64,000 nt of DNA from Solimonas flava DSM 18980 (GTDB taxonomy: Bacteria > Pseudomonadota > Gammaproteobacteria > Nevskiales > Nevskiaceae). Made by a program: the position numbers and the translations under genes. The DNA lies in assembly GCF_000426685.1 (NCBI RefSeq), contig NZ_AUFV01000007.1, positions 1 to 64,000 of the forward strand, written 5' to 3'. Positions within the stretch are counted from its first letter, which is position 1. The number at the start of each line of letters is the position of its first letter. The notes under the pieces are model-generated. The model was not told the DNA's origin, ran no database searches, and was given only the letters and a program-made list of their open reading frames with translations. Shown piece by piece: positions 18,132 through 26,684 of the stretch.

Positions 18132-18914
18132 TCAAGTCCAATGCCGGCCTAGGATTTCTTCAAGGATCAGCTTGCTGCCGAAATACGCCAGAATCAGTGT
18201 CGCGTAGCCGGCGAGGGCCCAGCGGATCGCCGTGCGGCCGCGCCAGCCGTGCCGGACGCGACCCCACAGCAGCACGCCGAAGATCAGCCAGGCGGTGACC
18301 GACAGGATGGTCTTGTGGGCCAGATGCTGGGCCAGCCAGTCGCGGATGAACCACAGGCCGGACAGCAGCGTCAGCGACAGCAGCACGAAACCGATGCCGA
18401 TCAGCTGGAACAGCAGGCGCTCCATGGTCTGCACCGGCGGCAGCGCGCGCGCCAGGCGGGTCAGCTGGCGGCGATGCAGCAGGCGGTCCTGCGCCGCCAG
18501 CAGGATCGACTGCACCGCGGCCAGCGTCAGCAGGCCGGCCGAGAACAGCGACAGCACGATGTGGATGCGGGCTTTCCAGTCGCTGACCATCGTGTCGCTG
18601 ACCGGCGAAGGCCAGATGATCGCGGCCAGCGCCGCGGCGGCGGTCAGCGGGTAGACCGCCATGCCGAGCACGCGCAGTGGCTCGCGGAAGCACAGCGCCC
18701 ACAGCAGCAGCGAGGACTGCCAGCTGAACATCGACAGCGCTTCGTTGAAGCCGATGGTGATGGTGCCGCCATGGAAGACGTAGCCGCTCAGCGCGATGCC
18801 GTGCAGCAGCAGTGCGAGCGGCGGCAGACTGCGCTCGAGGAGCGGTTGCGGCCATCGCCAGATCAGCAGCGCGGTGGCGACGTAGAGCGCGCCGGCGAGT
18901 ACGGTCAGGATCAT
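18132..18914 (-). CDS. ypjD: CcsA/YpjD-type cytochrome c assembly membrane protein
   Basis: 260 residues with about eight predicted membrane helices. It matches the cytochrome c assembly (CcsA/CcmC-like) family. Histidines in LALLLHGIAL, ARIHIVLSL and AQHLAHKT are in haem-handling positions of that family. The conserved neighbourhood with corB and ffh supports identity with E. coli YpjD, whose exact role is unsettled. Transcribed leftward from ATG 18914, back to back with the metallo-beta-lactamase-fold gene. Confidence 0.8.
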   Translation of the reverse strand: MILTVLAGALYVATALLIWRWPQPLLERSLPPLALLLHGIALSGYVFHGGTITIGFNEALSMFSWQSSLLLWALCFREPLRVLGMAVYPLTAAAALAAIIWPSPVSDTMVSDWKARIHIVLSLFSAGLLTLAAVQSILLAAQDRLLHRRQLTRLARALPPVQTMERLLFQLIGIGFVLLSLTLLSGLWFIRDWLAQHLAHKTILSVTAWLIFGVLLWGRVRHGWRGRTAIRWALAGYATLILAYFGSKLILEEILGRHWT

Positions 18915-18977
18915 GGAGCGAGCATAGCATTGGCGCCCGTCGTGCTAGCATCGTCCGATCGGGTTTTCCGGAAAGCT

Positions 18978-19748
18978 ATGCGTATCAAGATCCTCGGATG
19001 CAGTGGCGGCGTCGGTCCCGGCTTGCGGACCACCAGCCTGTTGCTCGACGAGGAAATCCTGATCGACGCCGGCACCGGCGTCGGCGACCTGACCTTGACC
19101 CAGCAGCAGCGCATTCGCCGCGTGTTCCTCACGCACTGCCATCTCGATCATGTCTGCGGCCTGGCGTTCATGGCCGACAATCTGTTCGACCGCATCGAGC
19201 AGCCGATCGTCGTGCACGCCAGCCGCGATACCCTGCAGGCGTTGCGCGAGCACATCTTCAACTGGCGGATCTGGCCGGACTTCTCGACGCTGCCGGACGA
19301 GTCGACCCCGCTGCTGCGCTGGCGCGAGGTGGCGATGGAAGAGCGCATCGATCTCGGCGAGGGGCGCACGGTCATTCCATTTCGCGTGCTGCATACGGTG
19401 CCCGCCAACGGCTATGCGATCGAGGCGCGCGGCGGCACCTTCGCATTCACTGGCGACACCTACGCCGACGATGCGCTGTGGGTGTTCCTCAACCGGCTGC
19501 CGCGGCTCGACAAGCTGATGATCGAGATCGCATTCCCGGACCAGGAAGCGGCGCTGAGCCATGCTTCGAAGCATTTCACGCCGGAGCTGCTCGGCGTCGA
19601 GCTGCGCAAGCTCGTGCATCGTCCGAAGCTGTACCTGACGCATCACAAGCCCGGAACCGAGGCGCAGATCGAGCGGGAATGCCGGCGCGCGCTGCGCGGC
19701 TGGGAATATGTCCATCTCAAGCGCGGCGACAGCATTGCGCTGAACTGA
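18978..19748 (+). CDS. Metallo-beta-lactamase-fold hydrolase
   Basis: 256 residues, no signal peptide. The zinc site HxHxDH is present as THCHLDHVCG, with further ligands in FTGDTYADD and YLTHHKPG. The N-terminus MRIKILGCSGGVGPGLRTTS resembles RNase Z/phosphodiesterase-type MBL proteins, including class II cyclic-nucleotide phosphodiesterases. The substrate cannot be told from sequence. The ATG at 18978 follows CCGGAAAG. Placed between the ypjD-like gene and ffh. Confidence 0.75.
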   Translation: MRIKILGCSGGVGPGLRTTSLLLDEEILIDAGTGVGDLTLTQQQRIRRVFLTHCHLDHVCGLAFMADNLFDRIEQPIVVHASRDTLQALREHIFNWRIWPDFSTLPDESTPLLRWREVAMEERIDLGEGRTVIPFRVLHTVPANGYAIEARGGTFAFTGDTYADDALWVFLNRLPRLDKLMIEIAFPDQEAALSHASKHFTPELLGVELRKLVHRPKLYLTHHKPGTEAQIERECRRALRGWEYVHLKRGDSIALN

Positions 19749-19812
19749 GCGCCGGCCGCCGGGCCGCGCGCCGCGCCGCTACAATAGGCCGATCCGACTT
19801 CCGTAGCCCTTC

Positions 19813-21174
19813 ATGTTCGAAAATCTGACGACGCGCCTCGGGCGCGTGCTCGACTCCATCCGCGGCCAGGGCCGCCTGACCGAAGAGCAGATCAACGCCG
19901 CCAGCCGCGAGCTGCGCATGGCGCTGCTCGAAGCCGACGTGGCGCTGCCGGTCGTCAAGGACTTCGTCGACAAGGTCAAGGCGCGCGCGCTGGGCGTCGA
20001 GATCACGCAGTCGCTGACGCCCGGCCAGGAGTTCCTGCGCGTCGTCCAGCAGGAACTGACGGCGACCCTCGGCGGCGTCACCGAGCCGCTGAACCTGCGC
20101 GCGCAGCCGCCGGCGATCATCCTGATGGCCGGCCTGCAGGGTTCGGGCAAGACCACCAGCACCGGCAAGCTGGCGCTGTGGCTGAAGGAACAGAAGAAGA
20201 AGGTCGTCGTCGTCTCGTGCGACGTCTACCGCCCGGCCGCCATCGAGCAGCTGCGCATCGTCGCCGGCAACGTCGGCGTCGAATTCTTCCCGTCGCAGGT
20301 CGGCCAGAATCCGGTCGACATCGCCAAAGCGGCGCTCGCCGAGGCGCGCAAACAGTACGCCGACGTGCTGATCGTCGACACCGCCGGCCGCACCACGGTC
20401 GACGAGGACATGATGCAGGAGATCGCGGCGCTGCACGCCGCGCTCGATCCGGTCGAGACGCTGTTCGTCGTCGACAGCATGACCGGCCAGGACGCCGCGC
20501 AGACCGCGCGCGCGTTCGCCGATCGGCTGCCGCTGACCGGCGTGATCCTGACCAAGGTCGACGGCGATGCCCGCGGCGGCGCGGCGCTGTCGGTCCGGCA
20601 GGTCACCGGCAAGCCGATCAAGTTCCTCGGCGTCGGCGAAAAGTCCGACCGCCTCGAGGTTTTCCACCCGGACCGCATCGCCACGCGCATCCTCGGCCAG
20701 GGCGACGTGCTCAGCCTGATCGAGGAAACGGCGCGCAAGGTCGACCACGAGAAGGCGCAGAAGCTCGCCGAGAAGCTGAAAAAGTCGAAGAACTTCGACC
20801 TCGCGGACTTCCGCGAGCAGATGCTGCAGATGCAGAACATGGGCAGCATGCAGTCGCTGATCGAGAAGCTGCCGGGCGGCGCCCAGCTGCAGGCGCAGCT
20901 CAAGAACGTCGATGCCGAAAAGCAGGTGCGGCGCACGATCGCGATCATCAACTCGATGACGCCGCAGGAGCGCCGCTTCCCGGACCTCATCAAGGCCTCG
21001 CGCAAGCGTCGCATCGCCGCCGGCGCCGGCCTCGAAGTGCAGCAGGTCAATCAGCTGTTGCGCCAGTTCGAGACCACGCGCGACATGATGAAGAAGGTCG
21101 CCAGCGGCGGCATGGCGAAGATGATGCGCGGTCTCGCCGGGCGCCTGCCGCCCGGCATGATCCCCCGGCGCTGA
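19813..21174 (+). CDS. ffh: Signal recognition particle protein Ffh
   Basis: 453 residues. SRP54 GTPase that binds 4.5S RNA and nascent signal/transmembrane sequences and docks on FtsY. The N domain is at residues 1-85. The G domain has GLQGSGKTTSTGKLA, DTAGRTTVDEDMM and TKVDGDARGGAAL. The methionine-rich M domain (MLQMQNMGSMQSL...MMRGLAGRLPPGMIPRR) binds RNA and signal peptide. A TACAAT -10 element lies at 19790-19795. In most gammaproteobacteria rpsP follows ffh closely; here about 4.7 kb of other genes lie between. Confidence 0.97.
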   Translation: MFENLTTRLGRVLDSIRGQGRLTEEQINAASRELRMALLEADVALPVVKDFVDKVKARALGVEITQSLTPGQEFLRVVQQELTATLGGVTEPLNLRAQPPAIILMAGLQGSGKTTSTGKLALWLKEQKKKVVVVSCDVYRPAAIEQLRIVAGNVGVEFFPSQVGQNPVDIAKAALAEARKQYADVLIVDTAGRTTVDEDMMQEIAALHAALDPVETLFVVDSMTGQDAAQTARAFADRLPLTGVILTKVDGDARGGAALSVRQVTGKPIKFLGVGEKSDRLEVFHPDRIATRILGQGDVLSLIEETARKVDHEKAQKLAEKLKKSKNFDLADFREQMLQMQNMGSMQSLIEKLPGGAQLQAQLKNVDAEKQVRRTIAIINSMTPQERRFPDLIKASRKRRIAAGAGLEVQQVNQLLRQFETTRDMMKKVASGGMAKMMRGLAGRLPPGMIPRR

Positions 21175-21178
21175 GCCT

Positions 21179-21694
21179 GTGCGCCGCGCCTGGGTCGGCT
21201 TGTTGGCGGGCATGGCGCTGGCGCTCAGCGCGCCGGCGCAGGCGATCAAGATCGGCCAGCAGGCGCCGGAAGCCGCCGGCGTGGTCCTGCAGGGGCCGCA
21301 GGGCACCAAGCTCAGCGCGCTGAAGGGCAAGGTCGTCGTCCTCGATTTCTGGGCCTCGTGGTGCGGCCCGTGCATCGAGTCCATGCCGCAGATCGACGCG
21401 ATCCACGGCCGTCTGAGAAAGCAGGGCTACGGCGAGCGTTTCGAAGTGCTGTCGGTCAGCATCGACCAGGAAGTCGACAGGGCACAGCGCTTCCTCAAGC
21501 TGCATCCGGTTTCCTATCCGGTGATCGTCGATCCGATCGGCATCGCCACGCGCTTCTTCGATCTCTGGCGCCTGCCGGCGACCTTCATCATCACGCCAAG
21601 CGGCGAGATCGACCAGATCTACTACGGCTTCGGCGACAGTTTCGCCGGCGACATCGAAAGCCGCGTGCTCGCGCTGCTCGGCGCGTCGCGTTAA
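21179..21694 (+). CDS. Periplasmic TlpA/ResA-like thioredoxin-fold protein
   Basis: 171 residues with an N-terminal signal peptide (GLLAGMALALSAPAQA). The redox motif WCGPC lies in VVVLDFWASWCGPCIESMP, with the cis-proline region in RLPATFIITPSGEI. The AhpC/TSA-Redoxin fold suggests periplasmic thiol reduction, as in cytochrome c maturation. GTG 21179 starts four bases after the ffh stop, so it is probably cotranscribed with ffh. A haem-containing di-haem oxidoreductase is encoded 2.8 kb downstream, and a link through haem-thiol chemistry is possible but unproven. Confidence 0.88.
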   Translation: MRRAWVGLLAGMALALSAPAQAIKIGQQAPEAAGVVLQGPQGTKLSALKGKVVVLDFWASWCGPCIESMPQIDAIHGRLRKQGYGERFEVLSVSIDQEVDRAQRFLKLHPVSYPVIVDPIGIATRFFDLWRLPATFIITPSGEIDQIYYGFGDSFAGDIESRVLALLGASR

Positions 21695-21833
21695 GCGACA
21701 GCCCCTCCTGAACCCACGCTTCGCGGCGCGCGCCGGGCGGGCGCGGCTTGCCGCCGCCCGGGCATTGCGCTGGCGCATCTGCGGTTCGGGCCCTCGGCAA
21801 GCGGGCGAACGACCTATCGCGGGCCTTTGCGTT

Positions 21834-21859
21834 TCGTTATATAGTTAATTACATAACGA
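21834..21859. promoter_or_regulatory. ModE-like operator
   Basis: CGTTATATA (21835-21843), six bases, then TACATAACG (21850-21858), flanked by T and A that extend the symmetry. The ModE site as I recall it is two CGTTATATA/TATATAACG arms with a six-base spacer; this site differs at one position and keeps the spacing. It is the only AT-rich stretch in the 266-bp gap and lies about 100 bp before the TonB receptor start. ModE is the molybdate-binding LysR-like regulator; its gene is not in the window. Confidence 0.55.
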
Positions 21860-21960
21860 CCGGTCCAACGACGCGCCGGCGCAACCGCGCAAGGCCGGCG
21901 GGCGTTCTTCGTCCCGGGCTCGGCGTCCTTGCGGAACCGAAAGACCTTGGGAGCAACGAT

Positions 21961-23976
21961 ATGAAACGGATGGTCACGGCCGGCGCGGCGCTGTGCGCGC
22001 TGTCGATGGCGGCGCAAGCGCAGCAGGATGAAATTTCGCCGTTCGCGCTCGGCGAGATCGTGGTGACGGCGCCGGGCGAGGGCGCGCCGCAGGCAGGCGG
22101 CAGTGAGGTCGATCAGGCCGAATTGCAGCGCTTCAACCGCGAGACGGTCGGGCGGGCATTGAGCCTGATGCCGGGCGTCGTCACCGGCGGTGTCGGCGCG
22201 CGCAACGAGCAGGCCTTCTTCGTGCGCGGCTTCGATCTGCGTCAGGTGCCGGTGTTCATCGACGGCATTCCGGTCTATATCTCGTACGACGGCTACGCCG
22301 ACATGGGCCGTTTCAATACCTTCGACCTCGCCGAGATCCAGGTCGCCAAGGGTTTCAGTTCGGTGCTGTACGGTCCGAACACGCTCGGCGGCGCCGTCAA
22401 CCTGATCAGCCGTCGCCCCGGCGCGAAGCTCGAAGGCGATGTCGGTGGCGGCCTGTACTACGACCGCGACATGAACGACGAGGGCTATCGCGCGAGCGTC
22501 AACCTCGGCAGCAACCAGGGCCTGTGGTACGCGCAGCTCGGCGGCTCGTATCTGGATCGTCGCCATTTCTCGCTGTCCGACGCTGACAGGCCGACGGCGG
22601 CCGAGGACGGCGGTGCGCGCGAAAACTCGTACAACACCGACCAGAAGCTCAACCTGAAGCTGGCGTATACGCCCAACGCGACCGACGAGTACGCGCTGAA
22701 CTACGTCGTGCAGCGCGGCGAAAAGGGCAATCCGCCGTATGCCGGCAGTGCGGCCGGCGTCAGCGTGCGTTACTGGCAGTGGCCGAGCTGGGACAAGGAC
22801 AGCCTGTACTACATTTCGAAGACGGCATTCGGCGATGCCTACGTCAAGGTTCGCGCCTACTACGACACCTTCCGGAACTCGCTGTTCAGCTATGACGACG
22901 CGTCGTACTCGACGATCACCAAGCGTTATGCGTTCAAGAGCTGGTACGACGATTACAGCTACGGCGGCAGCCTCGAAGCCGGCACGCAGCTGGGCGCTGC
23001 CAACACGCTGAAGGCATCCGCGCACTACAAGGCCGACTTCCACCGTGAGCACGACAACAGCGATCCGGTGCAGCACTTCGAGGATCGGACTTACTCGATA
23101 GGCATCGAGGACACGCAGCGCCTCGGCGCGCGCCTCGACGTCGTCGCTGGCGCCAGCTACGACCGCCGCGACGGCAAGCGTGCCGAGGATTACGGCAGCG
23201 CCGGCGGCCTTGCCGACTTCGAGCTCGGCAAGGCCTCGTCGTTCAATCCGCAGCTCGGGCTGTTCTACAAGACCGCGGACGACGGCAACGCCTACTTCAC
23301 CGTCGCGCGCAAGAGCCGCTTCCCGACGATCAAGGATCGCTACTCGTACAGCTTCGGCACCTCAGTGCCGAATCCCGACCTGAAGGCCGAGTACGCGACG
23401 CACTACCAGCTCGGCATCGCGCAGGCCTGGCACGGCGTGCAGATCGATGCGGCGCTCTACTACAGCGATATCAGCGATCTGATTCAGGCCGTGTCCATCG
23501 ATCCGTCGCGTTGCACCGACAGCGGTTCGAGCTGCACGCAGAAACAGAACGTCGGCAACGTATCGAGTCAGGGCGCCGACCTCGGCCTGCGCGGCCGGCC
23601 GCTCGCGAGCGTCGAACTCGGCGGCAACTACACCTGGCTCGACCGGCGCAATGTCAGCGACGATCCGGAGATTCGCAAAATCCGCCTGACCGACGTGCCC
23701 AGGCACAAGCTGTTCGTCTACGGGCAGTGGGATGCCACGTCTGCGCTCAGTGTGGTCGCCAGCGCCGAGTACAACGCCGATCGCCTCAACACGACGGACG
23801 GCCAGCGCAGCGTGTCCAGCTATACCGTCGCCAACCTCAAGCTGTCGGCCGCACTCGGCCGCGGCCTCAGCGTCGAGGCCGGCGCCAACAATCTGTTCGA
23901 CCGCAACTACGCCTACACCGAGGGCTTTCCCGAGGCCGGCCGCAATTTCTTCAGCAACCTGAACTACCGCTTCTGA
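21961..23976 (+). CDS. TonB-dependent outer-membrane receptor (possible ModE regulon)
   Basis: 671 residues. The signal peptide is MKRMVTAGAALCALSMAAQA, followed by a TonB-box-like FALGEIVVTAP. The plug domain (about residues 45-150) has FVRGFDLRQVPVFIDGIPV and LYGPNTLGGAVNLIS. The rest is a 22-strand barrel ending in aromatic NYRF. There is no STN signalling domain. The size and plug resemble siderophore and metal-chelate receptors. The ModE-like operator upstream makes an oxyanion or metal chelate (molybdate/tungstate) a testable substrate, but the protein sequence alone does not show this. First gene of a three-gene rightward set. Confidence 0.88.
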   Translation: MKRMVTAGAALCALSMAAQAQQDEISPFALGEIVVTAPGEGAPQAGGSEVDQAELQRFNRETVGRALSLMPGVVTGGVGARNEQAFFVRGFDLRQVPVFIDGIPVYISYDGYADMGRFNTFDLAEIQVAKGFSSVLYGPNTLGGAVNLISRRPGAKLEGDVGGGLYYDRDMNDEGYRASVNLGSNQGLWYAQLGGSYLDRRHFSLSDADRPTAAEDGGARENSYNTDQKLNLKLAYTPNATDEYALNYVVQRGEKGNPPYAGSAAGVSVRYWQWPSWDKDSLYYISKTAFGDAYVKVRAYYDTFRNSLFSYDDASYSTITKRYAFKSWYDDYSYGGSLEAGTQLGAANTLKASAHYKADFHREHDNSDPVQHFEDRTYSIGIEDTQRLGARLDVVAGASYDRRDGKRAEDYGSAGGLADFELGKASSFNPQLGLFYKTADDGNAYFTVARKSRFPTIKDRYSYSFGTSVPNPDLKAEYATHYQLGIAQAWHGVQIDAALYYSDISDLIQAVSIDPSRCTDSGSSCTQKQNVGNVSSQGADLGLRGRPLASVELGGNYTWLDRRNVSDDPEIRKIRLTDVPRHKLFVYGQWDATSALSVVASAEYNADRLNTTDGQRSVSSYTVANLKLSAALGRGLSVEAGANNLFDRNYAYTEGFPEAGRNFFSNLNYRF

Positions 23977-23981
23977 ACGCC

Positions 23982-24506
23982 ATGGCCCTTCGCACGCTGC
24001 TGCTTCGCGCTTTGCTGCCGCTGCTCGCGGTTTCCTGGATCACGGCCGCCCCGGCGGCGGCGCCCTGCGAGGGCTTCAAGTGGGACGTCGCCGATGTCCG
24101 CGCCGTCTTCGCCAGCGAGCCGCTGGCGCTGGCGGCGGGCCGCGCGCGCGACGCCGCGCCGCGGCTCGAAAGCGGCCGGCTCTACGCGCTGCAGCTGGCG
24201 CCGCAGGAAGCGGTGAGCCTGATCGCGCCGCCGGCCAAGAAGACGCTCGCCGATGGCGCCTCGGCCGGTTTGGCACGCGTGCGGATCGCGCAGGCCGGCC
24301 GTTATCGCGTCGCGCTCGACGTGCCGTTCTGGATCGACGTGCTCGCAGCGGGCCAGTCGCTGCCGTCGCTGGATTTCAACGGCGATCCGGCCTGCAGCGC
24401 GCCGCGCAAGATCGTCGTCTACGCGCTGCCGGCCGGCGAGGTCTGGCTGCAGCTGAGCGGCCATGCCGGCGAGACCGTGCGCCTGTCGGTGACCGCGGCG
24501 CCGTGA
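23982..24506 (+). CDS. Secreted protein of unknown function
   Basis: 174 residues. An N-terminal signal peptide (LLRALLPLLAVSWITAAPAAA) predicts periplasmic export. Two cysteines, in APCEGFKW and DPACSAPRK, could form a disulfide. The body looks like an all-beta sandwich (RVRIAQAGRYRVALDV; EVWLQLSGHAGETVRLSV), similar in style to periplasmic copper/metal-binding or lectin-like modules, but I recognise no family. It starts five bases after the TonB receptor stop and overlaps the di-haem gene by four bases, so all three should be made together. Confidence 0.7.
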   Translation: MALRTLLLRALLPLLAVSWITAAPAAAPCEGFKWDVADVRAVFASEPLALAAGRARDAAPRLESGRLYALQLAPQEAVSLIAPPAKKTLADGASAGLARVRIAQAGRYRVALDVPFWIDVLAAGQSLPSLDFNGDPACSAPRKIVVYALPAGEVWLQLSGHAGETVRLSVTAAP

Positions 24507-25771
24507 CGCGCGCGCTGGCGTTCTTCGCCGCGCTGGCCTGCGGCAGAGCGGCGGCGGCCGACTTCGGCCGCCAGCCGCTCGCGGATCCGCGCGACCCGCC
24601 GGCGTATGCGCCGCTGTCGGGCGGCGAGGGCGCAAGCTACGAACTCGGACAGCGCGTGCTCAACACGCAGTGGGTCGTCGCCGGCGCGCCGCGCGCGGCG
24701 CGCATCGACGGGCTCGGGCCGCTGTTCAACATCGGCAGCTGCGACGGCTGCCACAACGACGGCGCGCGCGGCCGCGGTCCGGAAGGCGACGGCCCGGTGC
24801 CCGGTTCGCTGGTCCTGCAACTGCAGCGCGGCGCCGGGCCGGACCCGGTCTACGGTCACACGCTGAACGTGGCGGCGATCGACGGTCTCGAAGCCGAGGC
24901 CGCGGTGTCGGTGCACTACCGGGCGCGGCACGGCCGCTATCCGGACGGCGAGCGCTGGACCCTGCGCGTGCCGGCGTATCGCGTCGAGGCCCTGCGCGAC
25001 GGCGCGCTGGCGGCCGACACGGTCCTGCAGCCGCGCGTCGCGCCGGCCTTGTACGGCGCCGGCCTGCTGGAGCGCATCAGCGATGCCCAGCGCCGGCGCT
25101 GGGCCGCCGATCCGGCAGCGCGTCGCGACGGCATCCGCGGCGAGCGGGCCGGACGGTTCGGTTGGCAGGGCGCCTCGGTATCGATTGCCGAGCAGACGGC
25201 GCGCGCGTTCTCGCGCGAGATGGGCCTGATGACGCGGCTGCTGCCGGCCGACGACTGCACGCCGGCGCAGACGCGTTGCCGCCTGGCGGACGGCGGTGTT
25301 CCGGAAGTCGACGATGCGCTGTTCGCGGCGGTGCTGGCGTTCCAGCAGAAACTCGCGGTGCCGGCCGTGCAGCGCCGGCCGGAGAGCGGAGAACGGGCGG
25401 GCGCCACGCTGTTCGCGGCGGCCGGCTGTGCGCTGTGCCACCGGCCGCGGGCGAGCGTGCGTCTCGACGATGGCCGCACCGTCACGATCGCCGCGTACAG
25501 CGATTTGCTGCTGCATGATCTCGGGCCGGGTCTGGCCGACCGCGACGCCGCCGGGCGGCCGCACACGCGGCGCTGGCGGACCGCGCCGCTATGGGCCGTC
25601 GGCCTCGTCCCGCGCACCGGCGTGCCGACGTATCTGCATGACGGCAGGGCACTTTCGCTGGAGCAGGCGGTGCTCTGGCACGACGGCGAGGCGGCCCGCG
25701 CGCGACTGCGTTTCGAGGCGCTCGACGCCGGGCGGCGCGGGCAGTTGCTGGCCTGGCTGGCGCGGCGCTGA
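24503..25771 (+). CDS. Di-haem oxidoreductase-like protein (DUF1111/DHOR family)
   Basis: 422 residues with an N-terminal signal sequence (LAFFAALACGRAAAA). Two c-type haem motifs are seen: CDGCH (GSCDGCHNDGARGRGPEG, near residue 80) and CALCH (near residue 310). The C-terminal RTAPLWAVGLV and YLHDGRALSLEQAVLWHDGEA are typical of DUF1111 proteins, distant relatives of MauG and di-haem peroxidases. These often accompany periplasmic metal-uptake genes. The GTG at 24503 overlaps the preceding stop (GTGA). It is the last gene of the inserted cluster; rpsP follows after 121 bp. Confidence 0.85.
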   Translation: MTRALAFFAALACGRAAAADFGRQPLADPRDPPAYAPLSGGEGASYELGQRVLNTQWVVAGAPRAARIDGLGPLFNIGSCDGCHNDGARGRGPEGDGPVPGSLVLQLQRGAGPDPVYGHTLNVAAIDGLEAEAAVSVHYRARHGRYPDGERWTLRVPAYRVEALRDGALAADTVLQPRVAPALYGAGLLERISDAQRRRWAADPAARRDGIRGERAGRFGWQGASVSIAEQTARAFSREMGLMTRLLPADDCTPAQTRCRLADGGVPEVDDALFAAVLAFQQKLAVPAVQRRPESGERAGATLFAAAGCALCHRPRASVRLDDGRTVTIAAYSDLLLHDLGPGLADRDAAGRPHTRRWRTAPLWAVGLVPRTGVPTYLHDGRALSLEQAVLWHDGEAARARLRFEALDAGRRGQLLAWLARR

Positions 25772-25892
25772 GCGGCAAATTCCGCCCGCCTTGCGGAAGT
25801 GCTGGAGTTCTGTGAGGAAATCGCTAAAATACGCGGCCTTTCAGCGGCCTTAGCGGCCTGCTAGGTCGTCTAGAAAACAGGAATTTGCAAGC

Positions 25893-26144
25893 ATGGTTAC
25901 GATTCGTCTGGCTCGCGCCGGCGCCAAGAAGCGCCCGTTTTACCACGTGGTTGCCACCGAGAAGAGCAGCGCCCGCGACGGCCGCTTCATCGAGCGCCTC
26001 GGCCACTACAACCCGAACGCCAAGGGTCAGGAGCAGAAGCTCGTGCTCGACCTGGCCCGCGTCGAACACTGGACCAAGAACGGCGCGCAGCTGTCGGAGC
26101 GCGTTGCGTTCCTGGTCAAGACGGCGCCGAAGGCCGCCGCCTAA
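25893..26144 (+). CDS. rpsP: 30S ribosomal protein S16
   Basis: 83 residues, normal length. It begins [23 protein letters not shown], with [14 protein letters not shown]. Needed for 30S assembly. A TAAAAT at 25825-25830 is a likely -10 element. First gene of rpsP-rimM-trmD-rplS. Confidence 0.97.
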   Translation: MVTIRLARAGAKKRPFYHVVATEKSSARDGRFIERLGHYNPNAKGQEQKLVLDLARVEHWTKNGAQLSERVAFLVKTAPKAAA

Positions 26145-26147
26145 GCT

Positions 26148-26684
26148 GTGGAAACGCGCCGGGTGACGCTGGGCCGCGTCGCCGGCGTCTACGGCGTCAA
26201 GGGCTGGATCAAGGTGTACTCGGACACCCGGCCGGCCCAGAACATTCTGAAGTACCGCCGCTGGTGGATCGCCCGCGGCGACGGCTTCGAAGCGAAGCTG
26301 CTCGCCGGTCAGGTGCATGGCAACAGTCTGGTGGCGCAGATCAGCGACGCCAGCGGCGCACCGATCGAGGATCGCGAGATCGCCGCCGGGCTGATCGGCG
26401 CCGAGATCCAGGTCGAGCGCAGCGAGATGCCGAAGCTGCCGGACGGCCAGTATTACTGGGCCGAGCTGATCGGCCTTCGCGTCGAGAACGTTGAAGGACT
26501 GCCGCTGGGCACGGTCACCGACATGACCAGCAATGGGCCGCAGGACGTGCTGGTCATCACCGATCGCAGTGGCGACGGCGAGGATGCGACGACGCGGCTG
26601 ATTCCGTTCGTCAGTCCGCAGATCGTCCGCGAGGTCGATCTGGCCGGCGGTCGCATCGTCTGCGAGTGGCAGCCGGACTGGTGA
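26148..26684 (+). CDS. rimM: Ribosome maturation factor RimM
   Basis: 178 residues. Binds S19 and assists 30S head assembly. The N-terminal RimM domain has LGRVAGVYGVKGWIKVYSDT; the C-terminal PRC barrel has YYWAELIGLRV and LIPFV. It starts at GTG 26148, three bases after the rpsP stop. Its stop shares one base with the trmD ATG. Confidence 0.95.
   Translation: METRRVTLGRVAGVYGVKGWIKVYSDTRPAQNILKYRRWWIARGDGFEAKLLAGQVHGNSLVAQISDASGAPIEDREIAAGLIGAEIQVERSEMPKLPDGQYYWAELIGLRVENVEGLPLGTVTDMTSNGPQDVLVITDRSGDGEDATTRLIPFVSPQIVREVDLAGGRIVCEWQPDW

Noticed and set aside
21834-21859. Zur or Fur site upstream of the TonB receptor
   Set aside because: The arms contain GTTAT/ATAAC as Zur sites do, but their 17-bp offset is far larger than in Zur sites. 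No Fur-like GATAAT triplets are present. The spacing fits ModE.
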